Assembly (NCBI RefSeq): GCF_900639865.1 | Contig: NZ_CAAAHX010000003.1 | Span: 248,001-312,000 of the forward strand | Direction: 5' to 3' | Origin: Legionella gresilensis | Lineage (GTDB): Bacteria > Pseudomonadota > Gammaproteobacteria > Legionellales > Legionellaceae | DNA length: 64,000 bases | Part shown: one piece after another, positions 27,154-37,127 of the stretch | How the letters are laid out: the number at the start of each line of letters is the position of its first letter | How positions within the stretch are numbered: the stretch's first letter is position 1 | Translations under genes and position numbers: made by a program | Notes under the pieces: generated by a model | Seen by the model: the letters and a program-made list of their open reading frames with translations, nothing else | Told to the model about the DNA's origin: nothing | The model's database searches: none

Positions 27154-28161
27154 ATGAAGCGATTTACTTCAATTCAACATCAATTACTTGATTTTCTTGC
27201 TAACGGTGATTGCAAGAGCGGTAACGCCATAGCAAAAGAGATTGGCGTATCGCGTACAGCCATCTGGAAACAGATTAGTCAATTAACCGATTTTGGCTTG
27301 GATATTAAGCGCAATCCCCGGCAAGGGTATCAATTAACTCATCCATTTATTGCTTTGAATGAAACAACAATACGTTATTATCTTCAACGGTTAAATTATA
27401 AAAAACAATTAAACTTAGATTTGTTTGCCGAAATTGATTCAACTAATCGTTATTTAAAAGACCTACCTAGTAGCGCAATTACAACCATATGTTGTGCTGA
27501 AACTCAAACCCAAGGGCGCGGGCGTTTTGGACGTAAATGGGTTTCCCCTTTTGGCGAAAATATTTATTTTTCCGGACGCTGGCAACTAAATTGCTGTATT
27601 TCTAAACTTTCAGGACTTAGTTTAGCCATAAGCTTAGCCATTCTATCAAGCTTAAAATGTAATAATATTCAAAAAGATATTTATTTAAAATGGCCAAATG
27701 ATTTATTGTGGCAAGATAAGAAATTATCTGGGGTTTTAATTGAAGTAATAGCTGAAGCTAATAGTTGCATAGAGATAATTATTGGTATTGGTATTAATGT
27801 TAATACTAAAAATAAAAGTTCCTCCGAATCACCTTGGTGCTCACTATATGACATGACAGGCTTATATTTTGATCGTAATCGATTAATTGCCTCGTTAATA
27901 ACAAATTTAGATTTATCTTTGAAACAATTTTTAGACCAGGGCTTTAAATCTTTTCATGATGAATGGCAGCAGGTTGATTATTTAGATGGCCATTATATTA
28001 CCGTTTTTCAGCCTCACTTAACTTTAAGCGGCCATGTTTGCGGAGTAAATGAGTTAGGGCAATTATGCTTAATTGATGATAAAGGAAAATGCCATTACTT
28101 ATCATCTGGCGATACAAGCTTAAAAAATCAAGCTTTTACAAATAAGTTTGCCCCAAGTTAA
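27154..28161 (+). CDS. birA: Biotin-protein ligase/biotin operon repressor BirA
   Basis: BirA makes biotinyl-AMP and biotinylates the AccB carrier. The 335-aa form has an N-terminal winged helix (NAIAKEIGVSRTAIWKQISQL, about 22-42), so it could also repress biotin genes. The catalytic core shows QTQGRGRFGRKWVSPFGENI, the KWPNDLLW loop and KLSGVLIEV. The C-terminal SH3-like domain is present (about 285-330). No clear ribosome site precedes the ATG. It follows the phosphopantetheinyl transferase gene in the same direction with about 160 bp between. Confidence 0.93.
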   Translation: MKRFTSIQHQLLDFLANGDCKSGNAIAKEIGVSRTAIWKQISQLTDFGLDIKRNPRQGYQLTHPFIALNETTIRYYLQRLNYKKQLNLDLFAEIDSTNRYLKDLPSSAITTICCAETQTQGRGRFGRKWVSPFGENIYFSGRWQLNCCISKLSGLSLAISLAILSSLKCNNIQKDIYLKWPNDLLWQDKKLSGVLIEVIAEANSCIEIIIGIGINVNTKNKSSSESPWCSLYDMTGLYFDRNRLIASLITNLDLSLKQFLDQGFKSFHDEWQQVDYLDGHYITVFQPHLTLSGHVCGVNELGQLCLIDDKGKCHYLSSGDTSLKNQAFTNKFAPS

Positions 28162-28203
28162 GCTATGTTACTCGGGGACTGGATGACTGCGAGTAAAATC
28201 GAG

Positions 28204-28395
28204 TTATACTGATCCTTCGTTATCAGATTCTTTTTCTTGCTGAATACGCAAATAAATTTCTTCACGATGAACAGAAACATCTTTAGGGGCATTAATACCT
28301 AAACGCACCTGATTTCCTTTTACTCCTAATACAGTGATGTTTACATCATCACCAATAATTAACGTTTCACCAATACGCCGAGTCAAAATCAACAT
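28204..28395 (-). CDS. csrA: Carbon storage regulator CsrA
   Basis: CsrA is a dimeric RNA-binding protein that blocks ribosome binding at GGA sites; in Legionella it holds the replicative programme. The 63-aa product [18 protein letters not shown] has the conserved RNA-contact residues Leu4, Arg6 and Arg44 (VHREE). A GGGAG ribosome site lies 8 nt upstream. Legionellae usually carry several csrA paralogues, so I cannot tell from this window whether this is the main one. It is convergent with birA and divergent from pgi. Confidence 0.95.
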   Translation of the reverse strand: MLILTRRIGETLIIGDDVNITVLGVKGNQVRLGINAPKDVSVHREEIYLRIQQEKESDNEGSV

Positions 28396-28662
28396 GACTA
28401 ATCTCCCTTAATTGCAGCTACTGATTTCCATAGATACATCCATGGCGCACAATCTAGCTACAGTTTGAACAACAAACAATCATTTTTAATTGTTTGATTG
28501 TAATTCTACACAATGTTTCTTAACAGAATATTAAGAAATAATGAATTTTATTTAACCGAAAATAGATAAATTATACTTTTTCATTTAAAGTAACAGCCTA
28601 TGTAATTCTCTAACTACGGCCAAATTAATTATTACACCTGTAATAAAAGGAATTAACTTAGC

Positions 28663-30159
28663 ATGAAACATTTAACTGAACTAAAATCTTGGTGTGCATT
28701 GAAAGAATATGCACAGAAAATCAGCGCTAGAAGTTTTAGTGACTTACAGAGAAGTTCTGTACGAGATAAAAATTTATACATCACTATACCTGAGCTTACT
28801 ATAGATTTTACACACCAACAGGTCGATGATACAACCCTTGAATTACTATTTAATCTCGCAAATGAGAAAAAACTTTCAGACAAGATCAAATCCTTATTTA
28901 GTGGTGAAATAGTTAATCAAAGTGAACAAAGGCCAGCCTTACATACTGCACTTAGGCAACCCAATAATCAGCCAATTTTAGTTAGTGGTTATAATGTGAT
29001 GCTTGACATAATTGATACACGCGAAGAGATGCGCATTTTATCTGAGCAAATACGCCAGGGTCAGTGGCTAGGTTATACTGATAGAGTAGTAACGGATATT
29101 GTAAATGTTGGTATTGGAGGCTCAGATTTAGGACCGCGTTTTTGTATTAATGCATTTAAAGACTGGACATTAAAAAAATTAAAATATCATTTCATCCCTG
29201 ATGTTGATCCTTATAGTACTAAGCAAGTTTTAGAAAAAATAAATCCTGAAACGACACTTTTTATCATTTCATCTAAATCATTTAAGACACCAGAAACGCT
29301 ACATACTTTAACCAAAATCAAAGCTTGGGGCGGATATAAAGATTTTGATGAACGACATTTTATAGCCGTTACTGCCAATTCGGCAAATGCTAAGGACATG
29401 GGCTTTAAGAAAATTTTACGCCTTTGGGATTGGGTAGGCGGCCGTTTTTCTATTTGTTCAGCAATTAATTTTATTACCGTTATTGCCGTAGGTTATGAAT
29501 ACTTTATCGAATTTTTGGCTGGGGCCCACACAATTGATAAGCATTTTTATAATAACGATTTTTCTAATAACTTACCCGTTTTATTAGGTTTAATTGGAAT
29601 TTGGAATAATAATTTTTTAAATATTAATACTCACCTCATATTAGCCTATGCTAGACAACTTGAATATTTTATCCCTTATATTCAACAATTAGACATGGAA
29701 AGCAACGGGAAATCCGTTGATAATGATGGAAAGCGCGTTGATTATTCCACAGGCCCTATTGTTTGGGGTGGGCTTGGAAATCAGGCTCAGCACAGTTATT
29801 TTCAATTACTATGCCAAGGAACGCATCGTGTTACAGGCGACTTTCTCAGTCTTGAATCTTCTCAAAATGAAATGATTAATTACTTTTGTCAGGCAAAAAT
29901 AAACGTGTTAACCCATGGTATAAAAGATAAACATAACCTTAATAACGATATTCCTGGCAACATGCCTTTAAATCATATTAGATTAACCTCATTCACACCA
30001 TTTAATATTGGCCAGTTAATTGCTCTTTACGAGCATAAAATATATACACAAAGTGTTATTTGGGATATTAATCCTTTTGATCAACCTGGGGTTGAAAGCG
30101 CGAAAAGGCAATATAATAATAAATCAGCAAAATCGCCTATATCAACATCATCCAATTAA
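28663..30159 (+). CDS. pgi: Glucose-6-phosphate isomerase
   Basis: Pgi interconverts glucose-6-phosphate and fructose-6-phosphate. The 498-aa protein carries the family blocks NVGIGGSDLGPR, ISSKSFKTPETL, the signature WDWVGGRFSICSAINF, MESNGKSVDNDGKRVDY and GTHRVTGDF with the final INPFDQPGVESAKR including the catalytic Lys. A GGA-type ribosome site is some 11 nt upstream. It reads away from csrA and ends before a repeat-containing gap. Confidence 0.96.
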   Translation: MKHLTELKSWCALKEYAQKISARSFSDLQRSSVRDKNLYITIPELTIDFTHQQVDDTTLELLFNLANEKKLSDKIKSLFSGEIVNQSEQRPALHTALRQPNNQPILVSGYNVMLDIIDTREEMRILSEQIRQGQWLGYTDRVVTDIVNVGIGGSDLGPRFCINAFKDWTLKKLKYHFIPDVDPYSTKQVLEKINPETTLFIISSKSFKTPETLHTLTKIKAWGGYKDFDERHFIAVTANSANAKDMGFKKILRLWDWVGGRFSICSAINFITVIAVGYEYFIEFLAGAHTIDKHFYNNDFSNNLPVLLGLIGIWNNNFLNINTHLILAYARQLEYFIPYIQQLDMESNGKSVDNDGKRVDYSTGPIVWGGLGNQAQHSYFQLLCQGTHRVTGDFLSLESSQNEMINYFCQAKINVLTHGIKDKHNLNNDIPGNMPLNHIRLTSFTPFNIGQLIALYEHKIYTQSVIWDINPFDQPGVESAKRQYNNKSAKSPISTSSN

Positions 30160-30222
30160 AAATGATAAGGGTTTAAAAAAGGTATTTTAACTAACTGAAG
30201 TTCGACATAAATTAACACCTAA

Positions 30223-30360
30223 GTGCCTCGGCTTATCCGAGACCTCCAAAGGACAAATTAAATTTGATTGATAAATAAAACCTGCTTAGTAAAGCTTTAT
30301 ATGATAAAAGTTGTTCTTACTTGAACATTTTATGGATGCCTCGGACAAGCCAAGGTGCTA
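30223..30360. repeat. Pair of related small hairpins
   Basis: Two similar segments, 30223-30247 (hairpin CTCGG/CCGAG) and 30334-30357, match each other at about 18 of 24 positions when one is reverse-complemented, and share GCCTCGG also in direct orientation. They frame about 90 bp of non-coding sequence between pgi and the O-antigen-ligase-like gene. It could be the remnant of a small palindromic element. Confidence 0.35.
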
Positions 30361-30381
30361 GAACAGATGCGCCAAGCGCTT

Positions 30382-30453
30382 AGTGAAAGGTTGGATTTGG
30401 CGCATTTTGAATGATTATTTTCGTGCAAGATGTGCTAAATCCAACCTTTCACT
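30382..30453 (-). terminator. Long hairpin overlapping the end of the O-antigen-ligase-like gene
   Basis: A perfect 17-bp inverted repeat (30382-30398, 30437-30453; AAATCCAACCTTTCACT) extends inward with partial pairing around an 18-nt loop. One arm codes for the C-terminal residues ERLDLAH of the gene and the other lies after its stop. It probably ends transcription of that gene, though no clear T-run follows. Confidence 0.5.
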
Positions 30454-31620
30454 CAAAAACAGGGCCATCAACACAATAAAGAAATAACCCGAGCCCGAAT
30501 AAAATAATAAAGAATCAGAGAAATTACCTATTGATATCAAAATTAAAAGTGCAATGGCTGGGAAGCGCCATTCTTTTAAGGCAAGGGAAGCTTTAAATAG
30601 ACTTAATAATAAAATTGCATAGCTTAATAAGCCCAATAACCCAAACTCAGCTGCAGTTAACCAATATTGGCTATGGGGTTCTAATAATTTATGTCCCCAA
30701 CCAGGAACTGGGTTTTCTTGACTAAAATAATGAATAAAACCTCCTGTACCATTTCCGATTAGAGGTTCTCTTTTAAAAAGCTCTTTCGCATAATTATGAA
30801 ACTGTAAACGAAAACCAATGGGAGTATCCTTACATTGTTGAAAATATTTAAAGTCATTACTTAAGGCTGTTATTCCTACTTGCATAATAGGGCTAAATTT
30901 ATATGCCAAGCCAAATAATAACAAAATAGAGAAAATGCCAAATACAGCTTGGCGCTTAGTTAACATTTGAATAGCTAGAAGAGATATTAAAATAACATAA
31001 AGCACATATCCTAAACGTCCCGCATTAATAAATAGTATCTGATAACTATAAATAGCGATAAGAATGCCATAAGTAAGCCGCATATACCCTTGCCGTTTAA
31101 AAAATAAATAACCAGCCAAATAAGTTGCAAAAGCCATCATCATGCTGGTCATAATATGATTACGAAAAACATGATCAGCATAAAGATTTGCCGCGGTTAA
31201 AATATTTAAATCTTTCCCTATAGATAAAAAAGCTGTAAGAAGCATGGCTAGTAAAAAAGCATGCAGACCTAAATTTCGAGCTTTTTCATTTTGAAAACCA
31301 ACTAAGAAAATTGGAAGATAGAGCAACTTACTGTATTTCTCCATAACGAAAAATTTTATTTTGATACTGGCAGGACTCCAAATACAGCCAAGTAATGCGA
31401 TAAAAACAAAAGCTAATAACGCTTTACACCAAGTTTGTGCTAATAGATTTTTGATTTGAGCACGTAAATTTGTTGATAAAAGAATTGCAGCAATTGTAAG
31501 GCCCGCAAAAATACTTTTACCACTAGAGCTAATTGGAATGGCAAATAATAATGCAGTTAATAAAAACGTGACTGATTCTTTAGTGAGATATTTTGGCCAA
31601 GTAAGTTGAGCTATTGCCAT
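30415..31620 (-). CDS. O-antigen ligase-like (Wzy/WaaL) membrane protein
   Basis: The 401-aa protein has about 11-12 membrane helices and a large periplasmic loop (about 265-335) with IGFRLQFHNYAKELF and the motif LEPHSQYWLTAAEFG, matching the RxxxF and PHNxYL-type signatures of O-antigen ligases/polymerases. The short loop NAGRLGY is also typical. It would join polysaccharide to lipid A-core or polymerise it in the periplasm. No other LPS gene is adjacent. The last residues lie in the stem of a long inverted repeat. Confidence 0.82.
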   Translation of the reverse strand: MAIAQLTWPKYLTKESVTFLLTALLFAIPISSSGKSIFAGLTIAAILLSTNLRAQIKNLLAQTWCKALLAFVFIALLGCIWSPASIKIKFFVMEKYSKLLYLPIFLVGFQNEKARNLGLHAFLLAMLLTAFLSIGKDLNILTAANLYADHVFRNHIMTSMMMAFATYLAGYLFFKRQGYMRLTYGILIAIYSYQILFINAGRLGYVLYVILISLLAIQMLTKRQAVFGIFSILLLFGLAYKFSPIMQVGITALSNDFKYFQQCKDTPIGFRLQFHNYAKELFKREPLIGNGTGGFIHYFSQENPVPGWGHKLLEPHSQYWLTAAEFGLLGLLSYAILLLSLFKASLALKEWRFPAIALLILISIGNFSDSLLFYSGSGYFFIVLMALFLSERLDLAHLARK

Positions 31621-31856
31621 AGTTTAAGTCTATTAAAATAAAAACTATAAATAGTAATATAATTAAGGAAATAAACAATATATTTTATTTTTAACTGCAG
31701 TTTAAATTCAATTTATTTAGATATTTAGTATAACAAAAGATTTTACTAGATTTAATTTATATCTATGATATTGAAAAATAAGGTTTTAAAAACTAGTATC
31801 GCCATTTTAAGTGAATTCGAGATATACTAGCTTGATGTTTAGAAGGTGGATTACGA

Positions 31857-32675
31857 ATGCCTTTTAAGGCTCAATACAATAATATTTCTGATAACTATGC
31901 TACTGCTGATATGTTTAAATCTATCAGCCATAGTCATCAAGAGGCAATTGATCAAATTAAAAAAGCGCATTTAGGAAATCACGCAGGTTATAAAGTGCTT
32001 GATTTTGGCGTTGGTAATGGTGCCTTTTTAGCAAAGCTAAATACTTATATGCCTGATGCTGACTTCACTGGTATTGATATTTCAAGCAGAAGATTAGCTT
32101 TAGCAAGAAAAGCATTACCCTTAACAACGATTGAAGCCAGTGCAACGGAAGCAAGTCGCTATTTACCTCACCATAGTCAGGACTTAGTTCTTGCTCATTT
32201 TATAAATGCCTATATTCCTATTCATACTTTGTTTAGCCAAGCAGATTTATTAACCCATGAAAATAGCTACTTTTCTTTAATTACTACCACCTATGAATCA
32301 TTTCCTGTTGCTCAGCAACATTTAGCCCAATTTATTGCGGAGGATTCATTAGTAAGCACCGTAGTTGGTCATTATTATAAAGCTATGGTTAGGAATACCA
32401 CGGTTTCGGCCAGTTTAAATGAGTTATTACAAGTATTTAATCAACATCAATTTAAAGTTGTTGAACACAAACGTTTACATATACCAATTCAATTAAATAA
32501 TGTCGATGAATTAGCTCGATTTGGAGTTGAAGGCACTTGGTTTTTAAATAGTATCTCAATAAGAATGCTACCTAAGAATTTTTTATTAGAACGCTTAAAA
32601 CGTCTATTTACTAAGATCTTTACTTTTCCATATCATGATACGCATGTTATTGACATTATACTGGCTAAGAAATAA
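31857..32675 (+). CDS. SAM-dependent methyltransferase (class I)
   Basis: The 272-aa protein has a class I methyltransferase core: motif I VLDFGVGNGAFLAKL (about 48-62), the acidic residue after the second strand (GIDISSRRL) and a third motif DLVLAHFINAYIP. The C-terminal third is unlike standard small methyltransferases and may bind the substrate, which is unknown. An AAGGTGG ribosome site precedes the ATG. The next gene, a POT-type transporter, follows in the same direction after about 65 bp. Confidence 0.82.
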   Translation: MPFKAQYNNISDNYATADMFKSISHSHQEAIDQIKKAHLGNHAGYKVLDFGVGNGAFLAKLNTYMPDADFTGIDISSRRLALARKALPLTTIEASATEASRYLPHHSQDLVLAHFINAYIPIHTLFSQADLLTHENSYFSLITTTYESFPVAQQHLAQFIAEDSLVSTVVGHYYKAMVRNTTVSASLNELLQVFNQHQFKVVEHKRLHIPIQLNNVDELARFGVEGTWFLNSISIRMLPKNFLLERLKRLFTKIFTFPYHDTHVIDIILAKK

Positions 32676-32740
32676 TTTTAAGAAATTAAAGGTAAATACT
32701 TGGCGTAATTGTTTAAAATAAAGTCCATCAGGGAGTTAGG

Positions 32741-34243
32741 GTGTTATATCAAACCATTAAAAATTATTTACCAACTAGTGACTTAAAACAGCAACAAACT
32801 AATAACATTGTATTGATAACCTTTTGGAGCCAATTCTCTGTTTACGCTTTAAATACCGTTTTAATTTTGTTTTTAACCCGCCCACTCCTTGAACACGGAT
32901 TAGGATATAGCCAAGCTAAAGCTTATGCTTTTATTGGTGTTACACAAGCTACAGGTTATCTAATGCCCGTATTAGGTGGCTTTATGGCGGATCAAATTTT
33001 AGGACTTAGGCGAGCCATTTTATTAGGCAGTGTTATGTTAGCCTTAGCTTATCTATTGGTTATGTTAAGTGGTTATTCGCTAGCAGGCTTTGGCGATAAA
33101 CTTTTTATTGCCGCCTATGCCTTAATTCCTGCCACTAATTCTTTATTAATGGGTACGTCATCTGGTCTTGTTTCTCATATTTATAGTAATGATGCCATTA
33201 AAGCAAAATCGGCAATGACCTATTATTATATGGCGATCAATGTAGGCGCTTTACTAGCTACAATTATTGCACCAATTTTAATGGATAGTCCGTATGGGCC
33301 TTTATCTATTTTAACGCTAGCTTTTATAGGTAAATCATTAGCCGCTCTAAATTTTGCAAAACGATACACTCTCTACGATACTGTGATTTATGGTCGTGAT
33401 AAACAACCTATGTCACCAAAGGCAAAACTACAATTATTTATTTATATAATTGGCATCTATACTTTTACATTACTTGCCTACTCGCAAGTTTATTTAGCTA
33501 GTATTATTATCGGCTTAGGTTGTGTAATAGGTATACTTGCCTTTTTAATTAAAACAATCCGTTTATCTAAACAAGCCCGACTCAAACAACTTATCGCTTT
33601 AATCCTTGTTCTTGAGGCAATTATTTTTTTTATTATTTATAATCAAATGAATAGCACGCTCATATTGTTTGCAGAACATAATTCAGACTTAAAATTATTA
33701 AATTTTCATGTTTCGCCTGCCCATTATCAATTATTAAACCCTCTATTAATTATTATACTGGGGTTGCAATTACCGCGGTTTTATCGGCGCTTTCCTAAAT
33801 TTACCATCCCCTATCAGTTCGCAATGGGTACACTTTTAGCAGGTCTATCCTTATTATTGATGGCTTTTGCATCAACTACAGCCCAAAATGGCTATGTCAA
33901 TGGTAATTACATAGGTTTAACCTATATCCTCATTACTTTAGCTGAGCTATGGGTGAGCGCTATCGGGCTTAGTATGATTGGACTTTATTGTGATAGCCAA
34001 AACTTAGGTTTTGCTATGGGCGTTTGGTATCTAGCCTGCTCTTTATCCAATACTATCTCTGGTAGGCTAGCAGCAATAGTAGCTATTCCTGAAAAAGCAT
34101 CCTCTGTCGTTGCAGCATTACCAATCTATACCCATTATTATTTTTGGCTAGGCTGTTTTGCTCTAATTTCAGGCGCATTTATGATTTTTGGCGCTTACAT
34201 TATGCAAAGTAAACTTAAGCAGGCAAAAATTGCTATTTACTAG
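32741..34243 (+). CDS. POT/PTR-family MFS transporter with altered helix-1 motif
   Basis: The 500-aa, 14-helix-type protein starts at GTG (GGAG 6 nt upstream). The region after helix 2 (GGFMADQILGLRRAILLGS) and the overall plan fit proton-dependent oligopeptide transporters. The helix-1 motif, normally ExxERFxYY, reads TFWSQFSVYALNTVLILFL, so both proton-coupling glutamates are missing. It may move peptides or another solute by a different coupling. It follows the methyltransferase gene, perhaps as an operon. Confidence 0.8.
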   Translation: MLYQTIKNYLPTSDLKQQQTNNIVLITFWSQFSVYALNTVLILFLTRPLLEHGLGYSQAKAYAFIGVTQATGYLMPVLGGFMADQILGLRRAILLGSVMLALAYLLVMLSGYSLAGFGDKLFIAAYALIPATNSLLMGTSSGLVSHIYSNDAIKAKSAMTYYYMAINVGALLATIIAPILMDSPYGPLSILTLAFIGKSLAALNFAKRYTLYDTVIYGRDKQPMSPKAKLQLFIYIIGIYTFTLLAYSQVYLASIIIGLGCVIGILAFLIKTIRLSKQARLKQLIALILVLEAIIFFIIYNQMNSTLILFAEHNSDLKLLNFHVSPAHYQLLNPLLIIILGLQLPRFYRRFPKFTIPYQFAMGTLLAGLSLLLMAFASTTAQNGYVNGNYIGLTYILITLAELWVSAIGLSMIGLYCDSQNLGFAMGVWYLACSLSNTISGRLAAIVAIPEKASSVVAALPIYTHYYFWLGCFALISGAFMIFGAYIMQSKLKQAKIAIY

Positions 34244-34565
34244 CTACTGATTTAAAAAAAATAAATAGCCAAAACTGCCGCAATTTTTTGGAGTGAATAA
34301 CCTTCTCTTTGTAAGATGGATATTCTACATCTCTACTCCAATGAAAGTTGTTTATAAGTTTTTCCTATAGCAACACCGAGTATAATCGATGTTGCACTTC
34401 GTTTGTGAAATCAAGGGATCTATTCATCAATTAGAACTAAAGTTAATTTGTAGATGGATTCCCGCCTGCGCGGGAAAGACAATCCTTATCTACGCAACAA
34501 TACCTGCAAGATACGCCAAATAGAGCCGTTCCGTAGTAAAAGCTAATTGCTTACATTGCTTAGTG
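34244..34565. other. 322-bp intergenic gap with one palindromic repeat
   Basis: This gap between the convergent POT gene and lipA has no coding frame. It contains one copy of the dispersed 26-bp palindrome at 34455-34480. Confidence 0.6.
34455..34480. repeat. Copy of dispersed 26-bp palindrome
   Basis: It carries the stem TTCCCGC/GCGGGAA with a CTGC loop, flanked by TGGA and AGAC. It is the same unit as at 4440-4465 and 47886-47911, with one or two changes. Confidence 0.85.
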
Positions 34566-35549
34566 TTAGAGATCAAGATTATTTTTCTTAAACACTTTGT
34601 CAGCACGATAACTAGAACGAACTAGCGGTCCTGAAGCAACCTCGTAAAAGCCTTTTGCCAAGCCAATTTCACGAAATTCAAGAAATTTTTCTGGCGTGAC
34701 ATAACGGGCAACAGCTAGATGATTTCTTGTTGGCTGTAAATACTGCCCAAGAGTAAGTATATCAATATTTTGAGCGCGTAGATCGTCCATAGTTTTAACA
34801 ATCTCTTCATCAGTTTCACCTAAACCAAGCATTAAACTTGTTTTAGTTAATACATCTGGCCGATATTGCTTGGCAAATTTTAATACATTTAAAGTTTGCC
34901 AATAGCCTGCTCGATTGTCTCGAACTGGATGAGTTAAACGTTCAACAGTTTCAACATTCTGAGCAAAAACATCAACGCCACTATCAAGCAACGTGATAAT
35001 ATCTTTTTCAATACCTTGAAAATCTGGTGTTAATGCTTCAACTTTGGTAGAAGGACAACGTGCTTTAATGGCGCGAATTGTATCTGCATAATGTTTAGCC
35101 CCACCATCAACTAAATCATCCCGATTAACTGACGTTAAAACGACATAATCTAAATTCATTAGAAAAACAGTATTGGCTGTGTTATTGGGCTCATCTTTAT
35201 CTAACCAGCCATGTGGATTGCCCGTATCCACAGAACAGAAACGACAAGCACGTGTACAAATAGCACCCATTAGCATAATTGTTGCAGTGCCATGCGACCA
35301 ACATTCGCCAATATTAGGGCATTTTGCCTCTTCACAAACAGTTGCTAGCCGATGCTTAACAACTTCATCTTTTACCTTGCTGTAAGCAGGTGTTGTTTGA
35401 TTAACTATTCTTAACCACTTTGGTTTAGGTAATCTCTCTACATTAGTAGAACTCGACTTAATCCCATCTTTAATAGCCGTTATCCCCTGTTCGGTTTTAT
35501 ATTTATGGCCACTTTCAACTACAACAGGAATATCGATTAACTTACTCAT
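34566..35549 (-). CDS. lipA: Lipoyl synthase LipA
   Basis: LipA is a radical-SAM enzyme that inserts two sulfurs into octanoyl groups on lipoate-dependent enzymes. The 327-aa product has both cluster motifs: the N-terminal [12 protein letters not shown] for the auxiliary 4Fe-4S cluster and CTRACRFC for the radical-SAM cluster, then the family end with [14 protein letters not shown] 35549 ([11 protein letters not shown]) is the likelier start; a longer form from 35564 adds five residues. LipB is not in the window. The CDGSH gene lies upstream on the same strand. Confidence 0.95.
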   Translation of the reverse strand: MSKLIDIPVVVESGHKYKTEQGITAIKDGIKSSSTNVERLPKPKWLRIVNQTTPAYSKVKDEVVKHRLATVCEEAKCPNIGECWSHGTATIMLMGAICTRACRFCSVDTGNPHGWLDKDEPNNTANTVFLMNLDYVVLTSVNRDDLVDGGAKHYADTIRAIKARCPSTKVEALTPDFQGIEKDIITLLDSGVDVFAQNVETVERLTHPVRDNRAGYWQTLNVLKFAKQYRPDVLTKTSLMLGLGETDEEIVKTMDDLRAQNIDILTLGQYLQPTRNHLAVARYVTPEKFLEFREIGLAKGFYEVASGPLVRSSYRADKVFKKNNLDL

Positions 35550-35614
35550 GTTAATACCTATCAATACAAGTGCTTTGATAATCCCAAATCATACTCATAA
35601 GATCAAGTAAGACT

Positions 35615-35881
35615 TTATTTATCTTGCTTTTTACGTTCATCAAGTAATTTTAATAATAATTTAGCATGTGATCCATCACAAAAAGGAGGATCTTCGGTTT
35701 GTTTACATCCACAAAAGTATACCACATCAGTAAAAGGAGCATAATACTCAACCGCTAAATTACAGTCTGCTCGATCGCATAATGGCTGGGTTTGACTTGC
35801 ACCACAGCTACACCAACGATATGTTTGGCCCCCTTCGACTTCAACGGCTATAGGAAAGTAATTAATTAAATCATCTTCCAT
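35615..35881 (-). CDS. CDGSH iron-sulfur domain protein, two half-motifs
   Basis: The 88-aa protein has two CDGSH-type segments. The second, CGCKQTEDPPFCDGSH, is complete and should bind a 2Fe-2S cluster through three Cys and one His. The first, CSCGASQTQPLCDRADC, keeps the cysteines but has Asp in place of the His ligand. Such small proteins are thought to take part in iron-sulfur or redox homeostasis. ATG 35881 is preferred over 35887 because AAGGA lies 6 nt from it but almost touches the other. It precedes lipA, an iron-sulfur enzyme, which may be meaningful. Confidence 0.85.
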   Translation of the reverse strand: MEDDLINYFPIAVEVEGGQTYRWCSCGASQTQPLCDRADCNLAVEYYAPFTDVVYFCGCKQTEDPPFCDGSHAKLLLKLLDERKKQDK

Positions 35882-35936
35882 AAACATTCCTTAGGTTGCA
35901 ATTGAATGATTTATTTTAATTACTATAGATAAAATT

Positions 35937-37127
35937 TTAGAAATTTTCTCTTATAATGCCTAACTTAGGAAATAACCATGTCATTAAAATGCCTAATACT
36001 AAAGTCATAAAGATAACAGCTATATGATTTAAAATATAAGGATAAATAGCCAATATTGCACCAATAATGATTAACAACGATTTCCCTAAGCGCTGGAATG
36101 AACTTAAATATTTTTGCCAATGGGTGCGGTGTAATAAAAAAATGATAAGCAAAGAAATTAATATAAAAGGGATTACATAAATAAAAGCATAAATTAACTG
36201 ATAAATGATTTGCTTGCCCATACTAAACTGCTGGCTAATTAACCATTGGTTAACAATTAAAGCAAAATTAGGCGAGTTATTGAGCTGTATATAGTTTTGG
36301 ATAGCAAAGGCTGTTAGCAAAGCCGTCATAAATGTAATAGCTACAGGTAAAAAAGCTACTGCTTTTTTTAGAAAAATTAAAGTAAAAAGTATTAAACCAA
36401 GGCCGATCAACAATGCTGGTATTCGAAATAATGCCATAAAATCATGAAAGAGGGATAAGTGAGCTATTTGAAAATAATGGCCAAGGCCAATTCCTACTAC
36501 AAATGCAGACAAGATGATAAGTATAGTTTTGGTATTAGGTAACAACATTAGAAAACCAACAATCGTTAGAAATAGGAGGGTTCCGGAAGGATTTAAAGCA
36601 TCAAGTAATGCCATTATAAAAATAAAAGCTGGCTTGGAATTGCCCGATTGAATATTTTCCTCATACCAATTTGCTAGAGACATTTGTTTTAAGGTTTGTA
36701 TTGTTGATTCAGATAATTGACCATTTTTAATGATTTGATCATGACAATAGTTTAATCCCGCAGCAAGTTGAGCACCTGATTGTTCAACATTGTTAAAACC
36801 AACCCAGCGGCTATTACAAAAGAAAATAGCAGGAACTGAATAGTCATCAATGTTTTGCTCTTGTAAAAAGTTATGAAAGGTAATTAAGGACGCCTTATCT
36901 TTATTAATTACATAATGATTTATTTTTACCCAAGGATTACGTTTAGCAAAATCATTTAGAAATGCTTGTGCTTTTTGACAGAAAGGACAAGTTGATATTG
37001 TAAAAAGGTTAACTTGTAGCGTGATATCTTTATCATTTGTAGTAAACCATTGGTTTGGTGAATTATTAGCCCAACCCACTACTATAAAAAAACAAATTAG
37101 GCAGCTCACAATTAACTTTTTATACAT
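35937..37127 (-). CDS. Thioredoxin/glutaredoxin-fold and membrane domain fusion protein
   Basis: The 396-aa protein starts with a signal/anchor segment, then a thioredoxin-like domain (about 35-125) with a CPFC redox motif (Cys47-Cys50) and a cis-Pro-like VPAIFF. From about 165 to the end come roughly eight membrane helices that resemble a DsbD/CcdA-like transporter, though no membrane Cys pair stands out. It may pass electrons to periplasmic thiols or sense redox state. AAGGG lies about 10 nt upstream of the ATG. The CDGSH gene follows downstream. Confidence 0.7.
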   Translation of the reverse strand: MYKKLIVSCLICFFIVVGWANNSPNQWFTTNDKDITLQVNLFTISTCPFCQKAQAFLNDFAKRNPWVKINHYVINKDKASLITFHNFLQEQNIDDYSVPAIFFCNSRWVGFNNVEQSGAQLAAGLNYCHDQIIKNGQLSESTIQTLKQMSLANWYEENIQSGNSKPAFIFIMALLDALNPSGTLLFLTIVGFLMLLPNTKTILIILSAFVVGIGLGHYFQIAHLSLFHDFMALFRIPALLIGLGLILFTLIFLKKAVAFLPVAITFMTALLTAFAIQNYIQLNNSPNFALIVNQWLISQQFSMGKQIIYQLIYAFIYVIPFILISLLIIFLLHRTHWQKYLSSFQRLGKSLLIIIGAILAIYPYILNHIAVIFMTLVLGILMTWLFPKLGIIRENF

